A DNA stretch of 64,000 nt from JACVRW01 sp963803085 (GTDB lineage Bacteria > Actinomycetota > Thermoleophilia > Solirubrobacterales > Thermoleophilaceae): positions 124,001 to 188,000 of the forward strand of contig CAWDLE010000037.1 of NCBI GenBank assembly GCA_963803085.1, read 5' to 3'. Below the pieces are notes generated by a model that saw nothing but the letters and a program-made list of their open reading frames with translations, did no database searches and was not told the DNA's origin. Numbering within the stretch: position 1 is the stretch's first letter; the number at the start of each line of letters is the position of its first letter. Shown here one piece after another: positions 33,720 to 41,630 of the stretch. Both the position numbers and the translations under genes were made by a program.

Positions 33720-35642
33720 ATGAGGAGGACCCTCCGAACGTTGCCCCTGCTCGCTTTCCTGGTGCTGCTTGCCGCTTTTTCCACCCCGGCGAGCGCGGCC
33801 GGCGGCTCGGCCTCGTGCACCGTGCCTTTCGAGATCGCACGGAGTCAGTCGATCGAGGCGCTCGTGCTCCAGCCGGGCCCCTACAAGCTCACGGTGCTCG
33901 ACACGTCGCAGATGACCTGCGACGAGGCGAACGACGCGGTCCGCGCCGCACTGAGGGAGCCGGGCGCCGCGCTGCCCGACGGCTGGAAGGTTGACGCGCC
34001 GTCGAGCACGATCACCCGCGCGGACGGGACGGACGGGATCCGGATCCAGGCCGACACGGCCTCCATGGCGGGCGGCGGCGGCAGCTCGATGTGGGACGAC
34101 ATGCAGAGCTGGATGCTCACCTGGCTGCCGATCATCTTCATGGGCGCGATCGCCCTCGCGGTCGTTTGGATGATCAAGTACATGCCGCGGACGAAGCCGC
34201 AGGAGATCTCGCCCTCGTCGTCGGAGTCCATCAGCTGGCAGGACGTGGAGGGTGTCGAGGAGGCGAAGGACGAGCTGCGCGAGGTCGTTGAGTTCATGCG
34301 CGACCCCAAGCGCTTCCGCAAGCTCGGCGCGAAGGTGCCGAAGGGCATCCTGCTGCACGGCCCGCCCGGGACGGGCAAGACGCTGCTCGCCAAGGCAGTC
34401 GCCAACGAGTCGAACGCGCGCTTCTTCGCGCAGTCGGCCTCCTCGTTCGTCGAGATGTTCGCCGGCCTCGGCGCCGCGCGCATCCGGCGGCTGTTCCGCC
34501 AGGCGCGCAAGGCCGCACCGGCGATCATCTTCATCGACGAGCTCGACGCGGTGGGTGCCACCCGCGGCAACGACATCTCCGGCGAGAAGGATCAGACGCT
34601 CAACCAGCTGCTGGTCGAGCTCGACGGCTTCGGTGGAGCCGACAACGTCGTCGTGATCGCGGCCTCCAACCTGCTCGAGAAGCTCGACCCCGCGCTGCTG
34701 CGGCCGGGCCGCTTCGACCGTCAGATCCTCGTCACGCCGCCCGACCTGAAGGGCCGCCGCAACATCCTCGTGGTCCACACGCGCGGCAAGCCGCTGGCGG
34801 ACGACGTGGACCTCGAGGTGATCGCCCGGCAGACCAGCGGCATGACCGGCGCAGACCTCGCCAACATCTGCAACGAGGCCGCGATCTTCGCCGGGCGCGA
34901 GCACCGCGACCAACTGCTCACCCGCGACTTCGAGGCCGCGCTCGAGCGCGTGGTGGCCGGGATGCAGTCGCGCCGCGTGATCACCGACCACGAGAAGAAG
35001 GTCGTGGCGTACCACGAGGCCGGGCACGCGCTCTGCTCGGAGATGCTGCCGTCGGTGCAGAAGGTGCACCGCATCTCGATCATCCCGCGCGGCCGCGCGC
35101 TCGGCTACACGCTCAACCTGCCAGAGGAGGACCGCTACCTGAAGTCGAGGGAGGAGCTGCTCGACTACATGGTCGTGCTGCTGGCGGGCCGCGTGAGCGA
35201 GCACATCATCTTCGGCCAGATCACCACCGGCGCCTCGGACGACCTCCACAAGGTCCACGAGATCAGCCGCTCGATGGTCACGCAGTACGGCATGGGCACC
35301 GAGCTGGCCTCGAAGCAGCTGCCCTCCGACGACTACTCGATGTCCGACCACACGCGCCGCATGGTCGACGAGGAGCAGCAGTACCTCACCGACCTGGCGC
35401 ACCGGCGCGCGATGACGATCGTGGGCGACAACCGCGAACTCCTCGACGCGCTCGCCCACACCCTGCTCGAGAACGAGGTCCTCGAGCGCGAGGACATCGA
35501 GCGCCTGGTTGCCGAACACCGCGCAGCCCCGGCAGCGCCGGCGGTCGGGCGCTTCGCGCCGCTCGAGCCCGAGCCCGGCCCGGCCACGGTGGCGGCGTCC
35601 AAGCGCATCGAGGGTCAGCCGGGCGCCGACTCGCCGTCGTAG
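33720..35642 (+). CDS. FtsH-like membrane AAA+ zinc metalloprotease
   Basis: 640 residues from ATG 33720 (MRRTLRTLPLLAFLVLLAAF), which has a GGGG ribosome site; an in-frame ATG at 33708 is the alternative. Layout: an N-terminal membrane segment or signal, an unusual outside domain of about 100 residues with a Cys pair (ASCTVPF and MTCDEAND), a second membrane helix (TWLPIIFMGAIALAVVW), then the AAA+ domain. Walker A is GPPGTGKTLLAKA (about 214), Walker B IIFIDELDAVGA, and the SRH ends in LDPALLRPGRFDRQ. The protease site is HEAGH (about 432). The signature pore block FVEMFAGLGAARIRRLF is close to FtsH FVEMFVGVGAARVRDLF. It is the third gene after DUF1385 and the phosphoribosyltransferase. Confidence 0.92.
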   Translation: MRRTLRTLPLLAFLVLLAAFSTPASAAGGSASCTVPFEIARSQSIEALVLQPGPYKLTVLDTSQMTCDEANDAVRAALREPGAALPDGWKVDAPSSTITRADGTDGIRIQADTASMAGGGGSSMWDDMQSWMLTWLPIIFMGAIALAVVWMIKYMPRTKPQEISPSSSESISWQDVEGVEEAKDELREVVEFMRDPKRFRKLGAKVPKGILLHGPPGTGKTLLAKAVANESNARFFAQSASSFVEMFAGLGAARIRRLFRQARKAAPAIIFIDELDAVGATRGNDISGEKDQTLNQLLVELDGFGGADNVVVIAASNLLEKLDPALLRPGRFDRQILVTPPDLKGRRNILVVHTRGKPLADDVDLEVIARQTSGMTGADLANICNEAAIFAGREHRDQLLTRDFEAALERVVAGMQSRRVITDHEKKVVAYHEAGHALCSEMLPSVQKVHRISIIPRGRALGYTLNLPEEDRYLKSREELLDYMVVLLAGRVSEHIIFGQITTGASDDLHKVHEISRSMVTQYGMGTELASKQLPSDDYSMSDHTRRMVDEEQQYLTDLAHRRAMTIVGDNRELLDALAHTLLENEVLEREDIERLVAEHRAAPAAPAVGRFAPLEPEPGPATVAASKRIEGQPGADSPS

Positions 35643-36094
35643 TACTCCGCCTCGTCCTCCCTCCGGAACCACACGCGCAGGCCTCCACCGTCCGGGCGCC
35701 GCTCGAACGCGCCGACCTTCCCTGAGTCGAGCTGAAGCACCACGTCCGGCTCGCCGTTGGGGCTGAACGCGAGGAAGCGAACGGTGCCTTCGGTGCGGTT
35801 CACGATCTGGTGAGCGCCCTCCTCTCCGCGCGGGAACGAGACCACCTCGCCCTGGTCGAGGTCGCGCCAGCCGTCGGGCGTGCGCAGGCTCGGCGTGCCG
35901 CTCAGCACCACCACGAGCTCCTCCTCGGTGAGGTGAGCGTGGTACGGATAGGCCGCCTGGCCCGGCGGGACCTCCCACAGGCTCAGGCCGAGCCGCTCGG
36001 CGCCCGCCTGGCGGCTGATCCGGGCGCGCTGGGCGCGAAAGCCCTCCCGTTCGCGGGGTTCGTCGAAGTTGGGCTTCTCGATATTGGTGGCCAT
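35615..36094 (-). CDS. Cupin domain protein
   Basis: 159 residues from ATG 36094; the longer frame upstream is a shadow of the epimerase gene. A single RmlC-like cupin is seen with YPYHAHLTEEELVVVLSG (His-x-His and Glu metal ligands), TPDGWRDLDQGEVVSFPRGEEGAHQIVN (second motif with His). The N-terminus (MATNIEKPNFDEPREREGF) and C-terminus (AEYYDGESAPG) are charged. No substrate was recognised. Its 3' end overlaps the end of the convergent ftsH-like gene by 28 bases. Confidence 0.85.
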   Translation of the reverse strand: MATNIEKPNFDEPREREGFRAQRARISRQAGAERLGLSLWEVPPGQAAYPYHAHLTEEELVVVLSGTPSLRTPDGWRDLDQGEVVSFPRGEEGAHQIVNRTEGTVRFLAFSPNGEPDVVLQLDSGKVGAFERRPDGGGLRVWFRREDEAEYYDGESAPG

Positions 36095-36108
36095 CTGTTG
36101 GATACCTC

Positions 36109-36127
36109 CGCGGGCATCCTGCCCGCG
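36109..36127. repeat. Hairpin CGCGGGC-ATCCT-GCCCGCG
   Basis: A perfect 7-bp stem with a 5-base loop lies in the 78-base divergent gap between the cupin gene and methylmalonyl-CoA epimerase. It resembles, but is not the same as, the GTT-loop elements at 12030 and 31757. It could be an operator-like palindrome or a small repeat. Confidence 0.55.
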
Positions 36128-36172
36128 TTCTGAGTTTACGACCACATCCTGTGGCCTAGACTCATCGCCCCC

Positions 36173-36583
36173 GTGTTCGGACGCATAGATCACATAGGAG
36201 TGGCGGTCGAGGACCTCGACGAAGCCATCGCGCTCTACGCCGAGCGGCTGGGCATGCCAGTCCAGCACCGCGAGACCGTGGAGGAGCAGGGCGTGGAGGC
36301 GGTGCTGGTCGGCGTTGGCGAGAGCCACGTGGAGCTGCTGCGACCGCTCAGCCCGGACACGGCGGTCGGCAAGTTCCTCACGAGGAGCGGACCCGGCCTT
36401 CACCACGTGGCGTACGGGACGGACGACATCGAGTCGGCCATCGAATCCGTGCGCGCCGCCGGCCTCGGGCTGATCGACGAGCAGCCCCGCATCGGCATCC
36501 GCGGAAGCCGCGTGGCGTTCCTGAACCCGAAGTCGACCGGCGGGGTGCTCACCGAGCTGGTCGAGCCCCCGGAGGGGCACTGA
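36173..36583 (+). CDS. mce: Methylmalonyl-CoA epimerase
   Basis: 136 residues, GTG start (VFGRIDHIGVAVEDLDEAIA). VOC-fold enzyme that interconverts (R)- and (S)-methylmalonyl-CoA in propionyl-CoA metabolism. Family hallmarks: the metal His in RIDHIGVAV, VHVELLRPLS-like SHVELLRPLSPDTAVGKFL, the second His in GPGLHHVAYGTDDI and the final Glu in GVLTELVEPP. Mutase and carboxylase genes are not in the window. It starts a run mce-unknown-PAP2-ychF with stops and starts touching. Confidence 0.92.
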   Translation: MFGRIDHIGVAVEDLDEAIALYAERLGMPVQHRETVEEQGVEAVLVGVGESHVELLRPLSPDTAVGKFLTRSGPGLHHVAYGTDDIESAIESVRAAGLGLIDEQPRIGIRGSRVAFLNPKSTGGVLTELVEPPEGH

Positions 36584-36804
36584 TGCCAGACACCCCCCGA
36601 CGCATCGACATCGGCTTCCAGGGCGGGCAGTCGCTGCCCGTCCGCGTGGACCAGGCGGCCTACGACGGGCTCCGGAAGGCGCTCTCGGACTCCGGCTCGG
36701 ACCGCTGGTTCGAGCTGACGACCCAGGACTCCGACGTGTACATCGACCTCTCGCAGGTCGTCTACGTCAGGCTCGACACCGAAGACCATCGGGTCGGCTT
36801 CTAG
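36583..36804 (+). CDS. Small conserved-looking hypothetical protein
   Basis: 73 residues, ATG overlapping the mce stop (TGATG). Soluble and beta-rich: RIDIGFQGGQSLPVRVDQAA, then RWFELTTQDSDVYIDLSQVVYVRLDTEDHRVGF. The last part resembles the short Sm-like/LytTR-like edge strands seen in small DUFs that follow mce in related actinobacteria, but no family can be named. Its tight coupling to mce and coding-type third positions support a real gene. Confidence 0.75.
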   Translation: MPDTPRRIDIGFQGGQSLPVRVDQAAYDGLRKALSDSGSDRWFELTTQDSDVYIDLSQVVYVRLDTEDHRVGF

Positions 36805-36808
36805 CTTT

Positions 36809-37312
36809 TTGCGAGCCCTCGCCGCGCTGGACCTCAGGCTGCTGCGCCTGCTGCGGACGCGCGGGCATTCGCCACCCGTGGAGGCGGCCGCGATCCAGCT
36901 CGCCCGCTCTGGCGAAAACGGACTGCTCTGGTACGCCATCGCGCTCGGTGGAGCTGCGCTCGGGCGCCGTGGGGGCCGTGATCCATATTTCCGAGCGCTG
37001 AAGATCGTGCTCGCCACGCTGGTGGCGAACACCGTCGTCAAGCAGGTTGTCCGGCGCGCGCGGCCGGTGCTCGAGGAGGAGCTGCCGGCCCTGACGCCGG
37101 TGCTCTCGGGCCGCTCCTATCCCTCGGCGCATTCATCGACATCCTTTGCCGGCGCCCGGGCGCTGTCGGCAGCCGGCATGCCTGCCGCGCCGCTCTACGC
37201 CGTCGCTGTGGCGATGGCACTGTCGCGTCCCTACCTCGGCGTGCACTATCCCTCGGACATCGTTGCCGGCGCGGCTCTCGGCGACTCCATGGCACGCTTC
37301 ATGACGCCATGA
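36809..37312 (+). CDS. PAP2 family phosphatase (membrane)
   Basis: 167 residues, TTG start at 36809. Three motifs of the phosphatidic-acid phosphatase 2 family are present: KQVVRRARP (motif 1, about 75-83), SYPSAHSSTSFAGAR (motif 2, active His) and SRPYLGVHYPSDIVAGAALG (motif 3, nucleophilic His). Several hydrophobic helices place it in the membrane. Likely substrates are undecaprenyl pyrophosphate or lipid phosphates. The TTG is weakly supported by a ribosome site; no better start is near. The stop overlaps the ychF start by 4 bases. Confidence 0.88.
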   Translation: MRALAALDLRLLRLLRTRGHSPPVEAAAIQLARSGENGLLWYAIALGGAALGRRGGRDPYFRALKIVLATLVANTVVKQVVRRARPVLEEELPALTPVLSGRSYPSAHSSTSFAGARALSAAGMPAAPLYAVAVAMALSRPYLGVHYPSDIVAGAALGDSMARFMTP

Positions 37313-38391
37313 AGATCGGCATCGTCGGCATGCCGAACGCGGGCAAGTCCTCGCTCTTCAACGCGCTCACGCGCGCGGGTGCCCAGGCTGCCAACTACCC
37401 GTTCACCACAGTGGAGCCGAACGTGGCCGTGGTGGGCGTGCCGGACGAGCGCCTCGACAAGGTGGTCGCGACGATCGGTGCCAGACCGACCGTCCACGAG
37501 ACGATCCAGTTCCATGACATCGCGGGGCTCGTGAAGGGTGCGCACCAGGGCGAGGGGCTCGGCAACAAGTTCCTGGCGAACATCCGGGAGACCGACGCGA
37601 TCCTGCACGTGGTGCGGGTGCACGAGGACGCGCAGGTGGTGCACCCGGAAGGGCGCGTGGATCCGCTCGCGGATGCCGAGACGATCGAGACCGAGCTGCT
37701 GTTCGCCGATCTCGAGCAGGCGGAGCGGCGGCTCGAGCGGGTGTCGAAGCAGGCGAAGTCGGGCGACAAGGTGGCGGTCGCGGAGGAGCGCTGGCTTCGA
37801 CGGGTCGTGGAGGCGCTGCGGGAGGGGCGCGCCGTCCGGACCGTGCCGGAGCCCGAGGACGCGCCCGGGGCAGCGACGAGGCTCACGGCCCTTACCTCAA
37901 AGCCTGTGTTGTATGTGGCCAACGTTGCGGAGGGCGAGCCGCTCGAGCCGCCGCCGGCGCTGGTGGCGCACGCGGAGGAGCGTGGCGCCCGGGCCACTGC
38001 CGTGAGCGCGCGGCTGGACTCGGAGCTCTCAGAGATGGACGACGAGGACGCCGCGGCGATGCGCGACGAGATGGGCGTGGGCGAGTCAGGCCTCGAGACC
38101 GTGATCCGCGAGGCGTTCGCGCTGCTCGACCTGATCCAGTTCTTCACGGCGGGGCAGGACAAGGAGGGCCGCGCCTGGGCGATCCCGCGCGGCACCCGCG
38201 CCCGCGCCGCGGCCGGGTCGATCCACACGGACATGGAACGCGGCTTCGTGGCCGCCGAGGTGACTCCGTGGGACGCCCTGGTCGAAGCCGGCGGCTACAA
38301 CGCCGCCCGCGAACGCGCCCTGACCCGCGTGGAGGGCCGCGACTACGTGATGCAGGACGGGGATGTGGTGACGTTCCGGTTCACGCCGTAG
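37309..38391 (+). CDS. ychF: Ribosome-binding ATPase YchF (OLA1 family)
   Basis: 360 residues, ATG start. Obg-like P-loop protein that binds ribosomes and prefers ATP. Motifs: GIVGMPNAGKSSLFNALT (Walker A, residues 4-21), NYPFTTVEPNVAVV (switch I), DIAGLVKGAHQGEGLGNKFL (DxxG), TRLTALTSKPVLYVANV (NxxE-type base motif), and the C-terminal TGS domain (FFTAGQDKEGRAWAIPRG, AAEVTPWDAL, GRDYVMQDGDVVTFRF). Length matches the family. Confidence 0.96.
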   Translation: MKIGIVGMPNAGKSSLFNALTRAGAQAANYPFTTVEPNVAVVGVPDERLDKVVATIGARPTVHETIQFHDIAGLVKGAHQGEGLGNKFLANIRETDAILHVVRVHEDAQVVHPEGRVDPLADAETIETELLFADLEQAERRLERVSKQAKSGDKVAVAEERWLRRVVEALREGRAVRTVPEPEDAPGAATRLTALTSKPVLYVANVAEGEPLEPPPALVAHAEERGARATAVSARLDSELSEMDDEDAAAMRDEMGVGESGLETVIREAFALLDLIQFFTAGQDKEGRAWAIPRGTRARAAAGSIHTDMERGFVAAEVTPWDALVEAGGYNAARERALTRVEGRDYVMQDGDVVTFRFTP

Positions 38392-38448
38392 GCGCCGCCC
38401 GTTACGCCGCGGTGCCCAAACAGCAGCATTGAAGGCGGCCCGGCCGCG

Positions 38449-38492
38449 GTGCCACGAGTTTCCGCGCATATACGACCCCTTTCTCGTGGCAC
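38449..38492. repeat. Inverted repeat GTGCCACGAG...CTCGTGGCAC after ychF
   Basis: Perfect 10-bp arms (38449-38458 and 38483-38492) enclose 24 bases. The left arm and following bases (GTGCCACGAGTTTC, then CGCATA and CGACC) recur at 47294-47335 after the second M23 gene, so this is a dispersed element as well as a possible terminator for ychF. Confidence 0.75.
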
Positions 38493-38565
38493 CGGCCCGG
38501 GGGATGGCAGAAATCGTCCGGTAGGTGGTCTTGCGGCCAAGCCCTCGGACGCGGATGATTGGGAC

Positions 38566-39522
38566 ATGCGCCGCGTTGTCATCGTCGCCTTTCCCGGCGT
38601 CCAAACGCTCGATGTGACCGGTCCCGCCGAGGTGCTGCGGGCGGCGACGCTGCTCCACCCGCCCGGCTACGACGTCACGGTCGTGGCGCCCGAAGCGGGA
38701 CCACTCCGCACATCCACGGTGACGATCGTGCCCGACCAACCCCTCAGTGCATGCAGTAAACCGATCGACACCCTGATCGTGGCCGGAGGAACCGGGGCGC
38801 GGGCTGCGGAGGAGGACGCGCGGCTGGTCGAATGGCTGCGCGAGGCCGCCGGCCGCGCGCGGAGGGTCACCTCCGTCTGCACCGGCGCGTTCCTGCTCGC
38901 CCGCGCCGGCCTCCTCGACGGTCGCCGCGCCACCACCCACTGGGCCTCGTGCGCCGATCTCGCCGCGCGCCATCCGGCCGTCATGGTCGAGCGGGACCCG
39001 ATCTTCGTGCGCGACGGCAACGTAACCACCTCCGCGGGCGTGACCGCGGGGATGGACCTCGCGCTCGCGCTGGTCGAGGAGGACCTCGGCCGCGAGGTGG
39101 CCCTCGAGGCGGCGCGCTGGCTCGTTCTGTTCCTGAAGCGCCCGGGCGGCCAGGCGCAGTTCAGCGCCCAGCTCGCCGCGCAGACCGCGGACCGCGCGCC
39201 TCTGCGTGAGCTGCAGGCCTGGCTCCCGGACCACCTCGACCGGGACCTCTCGGTGCCCGCCCTCGCACGCCGGGCGCAGATGAGCGACCGCAACTTCGCC
39301 CGCGCCTTTCGGCGCGAGACGGGCATGACGCCAGCGGCGTATGTGGAGGCCGCCAGAGTCGAGAGCGCCCGCATCGCCCTCGAGTCGGGCGACCTGCCCG
39401 TGGAGAGCATCGCCCGCCAGACGGGCTTCGGAACCGTGGAAACCCTGCGGCGCGCGTTTCGCCGCCGCGTGGGAGTGAGCCCACAGGACTACAGATCGAG
39501 ATTCAGGAGGCAGGCAGCATGA
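38566..39522 (+). CDS. GlxA family transcriptional regulator (DJ-1/PfpI domain plus AraC HTH)
   Basis: 318 residues from ATG 38566 (MRRVVIVAFPGVQTLDVTGP). The N-terminal amidotransferase-like DJ-1/PfpI domain has TLIVAGGTGARAAEE and the nucleophile-elbow region VTSVCTGAFLLARAGLLDGRRATTHWA. The C-terminal AraC/XylS double helix-turn-helix is clear: DLSVPALARRAQMSDRNFARAFRRETGMTPA and VESIARQTGFGTVETLRRAFRRRVGVSPQDY. It overlaps the next gene by 4 bases, suggesting it controls or works with that second DJ-1/PfpI protein. Confidence 0.93.
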   Translation: MRRVVIVAFPGVQTLDVTGPAEVLRAATLLHPPGYDVTVVAPEAGPLRTSTVTIVPDQPLSACSKPIDTLIVAGGTGARAAEEDARLVEWLREAAGRARRVTSVCTGAFLLARAGLLDGRRATTHWASCADLAARHPAVMVERDPIFVRDGNVTTSAGVTAGMDLALALVEEDLGREVALEAARWLVLFLKRPGGQAQFSAQLAAQTADRAPLRELQAWLPDHLDRDLSVPALARRAQMSDRNFARAFRRETGMTPAAYVEAARVESARIALESGDLPVESIARQTGFGTVETLRRAFRRRVGVSPQDYRSRFRRQAA

Positions 39523-40151
39523 GGATCGCCATCCCGCTCTACGACCGCTTCACCGCCCTGGACGCCGTGGGTCCGTACGAGGTGCTCTCGCGCATCCCCG
39601 GCGCCAGCGTCACGTGGCTCGCTCACGAGCCGGGCGTCGTCCGCACCGACTCCGCGATGCTCGGCATCGAGGCCGACGCCGCGTTCGAGGATCTCCCCGA
39701 TCCCGAGATCGTGATGGTGCCCGGCGGCACCGGCACGGGCGCGTTCCTCGACGACGAGCGCCTGGTCGGCTGGATCCGGCGCGCTCACGAGACGTCGGAG
39801 TGGACCACTTCGGTGTGCTCCGGCTCGCTGCTCCTCGGCGCCGCGGGCGTGCTCGAAGGGCTCGAGGCCACCAGCCACTGGCTCGACATTCAGGATCTTG
39901 AGCGCTACGGCGCCCGCCCGACCGGCAAGCGCGTGGTCGAGCAGGGCAAGGTGGTCACGGCCGCGGGGGTGTCGTCGGGGATCGACATGGGCCTCGTGCT
40001 CGCCGCGAAGATCGCGGGTCCCGAGGTGGCACAGGCGATCCAGCTCGGCATCGAGTACGACCCTCAGCCGCCGTTCGACGCCGGCTCCGTCGAGAAGGCG
40101 CCACCCGAGATCGTCGAGCTGGTGCGGGCCGTGGCGGCGGCCCGTGTCTAG
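39519..40151 (+). CDS. DJ-1/PfpI family protein, isonitrile hydratase-like
   Basis: 210 residues, ATG start. A single class I glutamine-amidotransferase-like domain: IPLYDRFTALDAVGPYEVLS, IVMVPGGTGTGAFLDDERL, and the nucleophile elbow TTSVCSGSLLLGAAGVLEGLEATSHW (Cys near 99). AAGVSSGIDMGLVLAAKIAG is typical of the cyclohexyl-isocyanide hydratase (InhA) branch. The function is inferred from that branch and is not certain. Start and stop codons overlap with the preceding GlxA-type regulator. Confidence 0.88.
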   Translation: MRIAIPLYDRFTALDAVGPYEVLSRIPGASVTWLAHEPGVVRTDSAMLGIEADAAFEDLPDPEIVMVPGGTGTGAFLDDERLVGWIRRAHETSEWTTSVCSGSLLLGAAGVLEGLEATSHWLDIQDLERYGARPTGKRVVEQGKVVTAAGVSSGIDMGLVLAAKIAGPEVAQAIQLGIEYDPQPPFDAGSVEKAPPEIVELVRAVAAARV

Positions 40152-40166
40152 GCGCCGGGGGCGCGC

Positions 40167-41534
40167 CTAGCGCACGCGGACGATCGGACCGGTGACCGCG
40201 CCGTAGCGGACGCGGTACACACCCGGCTGCGAGAGCCCAACGGTGTAGCGACCGGAGCGTGACGTTCGCACGCGCGTGACCGCGCGGAAGCGGCCGTCAT
40301 CGCGGCGCTCGATGCGCAGCATCCGCTTCCGCGGCGCCGGCTGCATCATGCCCGCGAGCGTGCGCCGGGGCGGACGCGGACCCCAGCTCGCGGGGCGAAC
40401 GGAGCGCGCACGACTGGCCGAGCTGGCCACTCGGTAGTGCGTGAACCAGGTGTCGCGAAGTCCAAGCGCCGAGCGCACCTGCGGGCCGCTCACGGTGCGG
40501 GAGCCCGCGCTGCCGATCACCCGCGCCCGCACGACACGCGGGGAGACACCGCGCTGGAGCACCTTCAGCCGCTTGAAGGCGCCGGGCGCCCCGAGGGCCC
40601 GGTCGAGCCGCGAGGCGGAGAAGGAGACCTGCCAGCGGTGATAGGGCGACTGCGTGTCGTACGGGTCCGGCACTCCCACGAGCCAGGGCTTCGAGAGCGA
40701 GCCGACGAACGAGAACTCCACGTTCTCGGTGTGCCCGCCGGAGGTGGAGAAGTAATAGGTCACGGCCGGCACGCCGTCGTAGGTCACGATCTGCCCGCCG
40801 GTGTCGCTCACGGCGGCGTCGCTGCGCACGCTCTCGCCGGTCACGCCGCGGTAGACCTGCGAGCGCGTGTCGGGGTACTGGTCAAACGCGCCGCCGGTCT
40901 TGCGGGTGGCGAGGGCGTAGGTGCGTGCCGCCACGGCCTGGACCTTCAGAGCCTCGAGCGGCCAGGTGCTCGGCATCTCGCCGGCCACCACTCCGCGCAG
41001 GTAGCTGTCCATGTCGATCTCGTTGATGGCGGTCACCCCGCCGCCGTCCAGACTCACCTCGATGTTGCCGCGGTAGAGGCCGTCCGTCACAGAGTTGAGC
41101 GCGGGCCCCATCAGCCGCATCGGGTCCGCCGAGCGGAACTTCACGAGCGACCCGAATCGCGCGACGCGCTTGCCGCCGGCGGTCGTCACGACGATGCCGC
41201 CGGCGCCGCGCTTCGCCACGTAGATCCTGCTCGGCTTGATCGCCCGGCCACCGACCGAGGTGGCCCCGCGAACGCGGATGTACGGGTCGACCGGCTGGAG
41301 CAGCACGCGCACCGCCCGATCAGGGGCGCTGGAGAGCTGAGTGCCCTTGTAGTAGTGGGCGAGGATGCCCGGATACTTGGCGCCCTCGAGCGCGTAGCCG
41401 TAGGCGCCGTACTGGCTCATCCCGATGCCGTGGCCGAATCCGGCACCGCGGATCACGTGGCGAACGGCGGCGTCGGACGCGGCCGGCACGGCCAGCGACG
41501 CGAGCAGGGCTGTCAAAAGGGCGGTTCGGCGCAT
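40167..41534 (-). CDS. SpoIID/LytB domain protein (secreted wall enzyme)
   Basis: 455 residues from ATG 41534 (MRRTALLTALLASLAVPAAS, signal peptide cut near SDAA). The SpoIID domain shows FGHGIGMSQYGAYGYALEGAKYPGILAHYY at the N-terminus and, in the middle, EIDMDSYLRGVVAGEMPSTWPLEALKVQAVAARTYALA, with the conserved catalytic Glu and the family's STSGGHTENVEFSF motif. SpoIID cuts glycan strands lacking stem peptides. The usual order seems permuted, with the GHGxGMSQxGA block in front, which is common in actinobacterial members. The C-terminus carries a beta-rich region (RSGRYTVGLSQPGVYRVRYG). Confidence 0.92.
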   Translation of the reverse strand: MRRTALLTALLASLAVPAASDAAVRHVIRGAGFGHGIGMSQYGAYGYALEGAKYPGILAHYYKGTQLSSAPDRAVRVLLQPVDPYIRVRGATSVGGRAIKPSRIYVAKRGAGGIVVTTAGGKRVARFGSLVKFRSADPMRLMGPALNSVTDGLYRGNIEVSLDGGGVTAINEIDMDSYLRGVVAGEMPSTWPLEALKVQAVAARTYALATRKTGGAFDQYPDTRSQVYRGVTGESVRSDAAVSDTGGQIVTYDGVPAVTYYFSTSGGHTENVEFSFVGSLSKPWLVGVPDPYDTQSPYHRWQVSFSASRLDRALGAPGAFKRLKVLQRGVSPRVVRARVIGSAGSRTVSGPQVRSALGLRDTWFTHYRVASSASRARSVRPASWGPRPPRRTLAGMMQPAPRKRMLRIERRDDGRFRAVTRVRTSRSGRYTVGLSQPGVYRVRYGAVTGPIVRVR

Positions 41535-41541
41535 TGAAAGC

Positions 41542-41568
41542 GTGGGGTCGCACGGGACGCGACCCCAC
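41542..41568 (-). promoter_or_regulatory. Hairpin in the leader of the SpoIID gene
   Basis: A perfect 10-bp stem (GTGGGGTCGC and GCGACCCCAC around 7 bases) ends 7 bases before the SpoIID start codon, where a ribosome site would be expected; none is visible. It could hide the start region, protect the 5' end or be part of an attenuator. Just upstream lies CCCCTTGAGGGATTCAAGG (41586-41604), partly like the 46089 element. Confidence 0.5.
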
Positions 41569-41630
41569 ATGTACGTATCGACTTGTCTCGTAACCCCTTG
41601 AGGGATTCAAGGTAGCGGTCGCGGATCCGG

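Noticed and set aside
33645..35978. Long minus-strand open frame opposite the ftsH-like gene
   Set aside because: It is low complexity, without motifs, and opposite a gene with Walker and HEAGH motifs.
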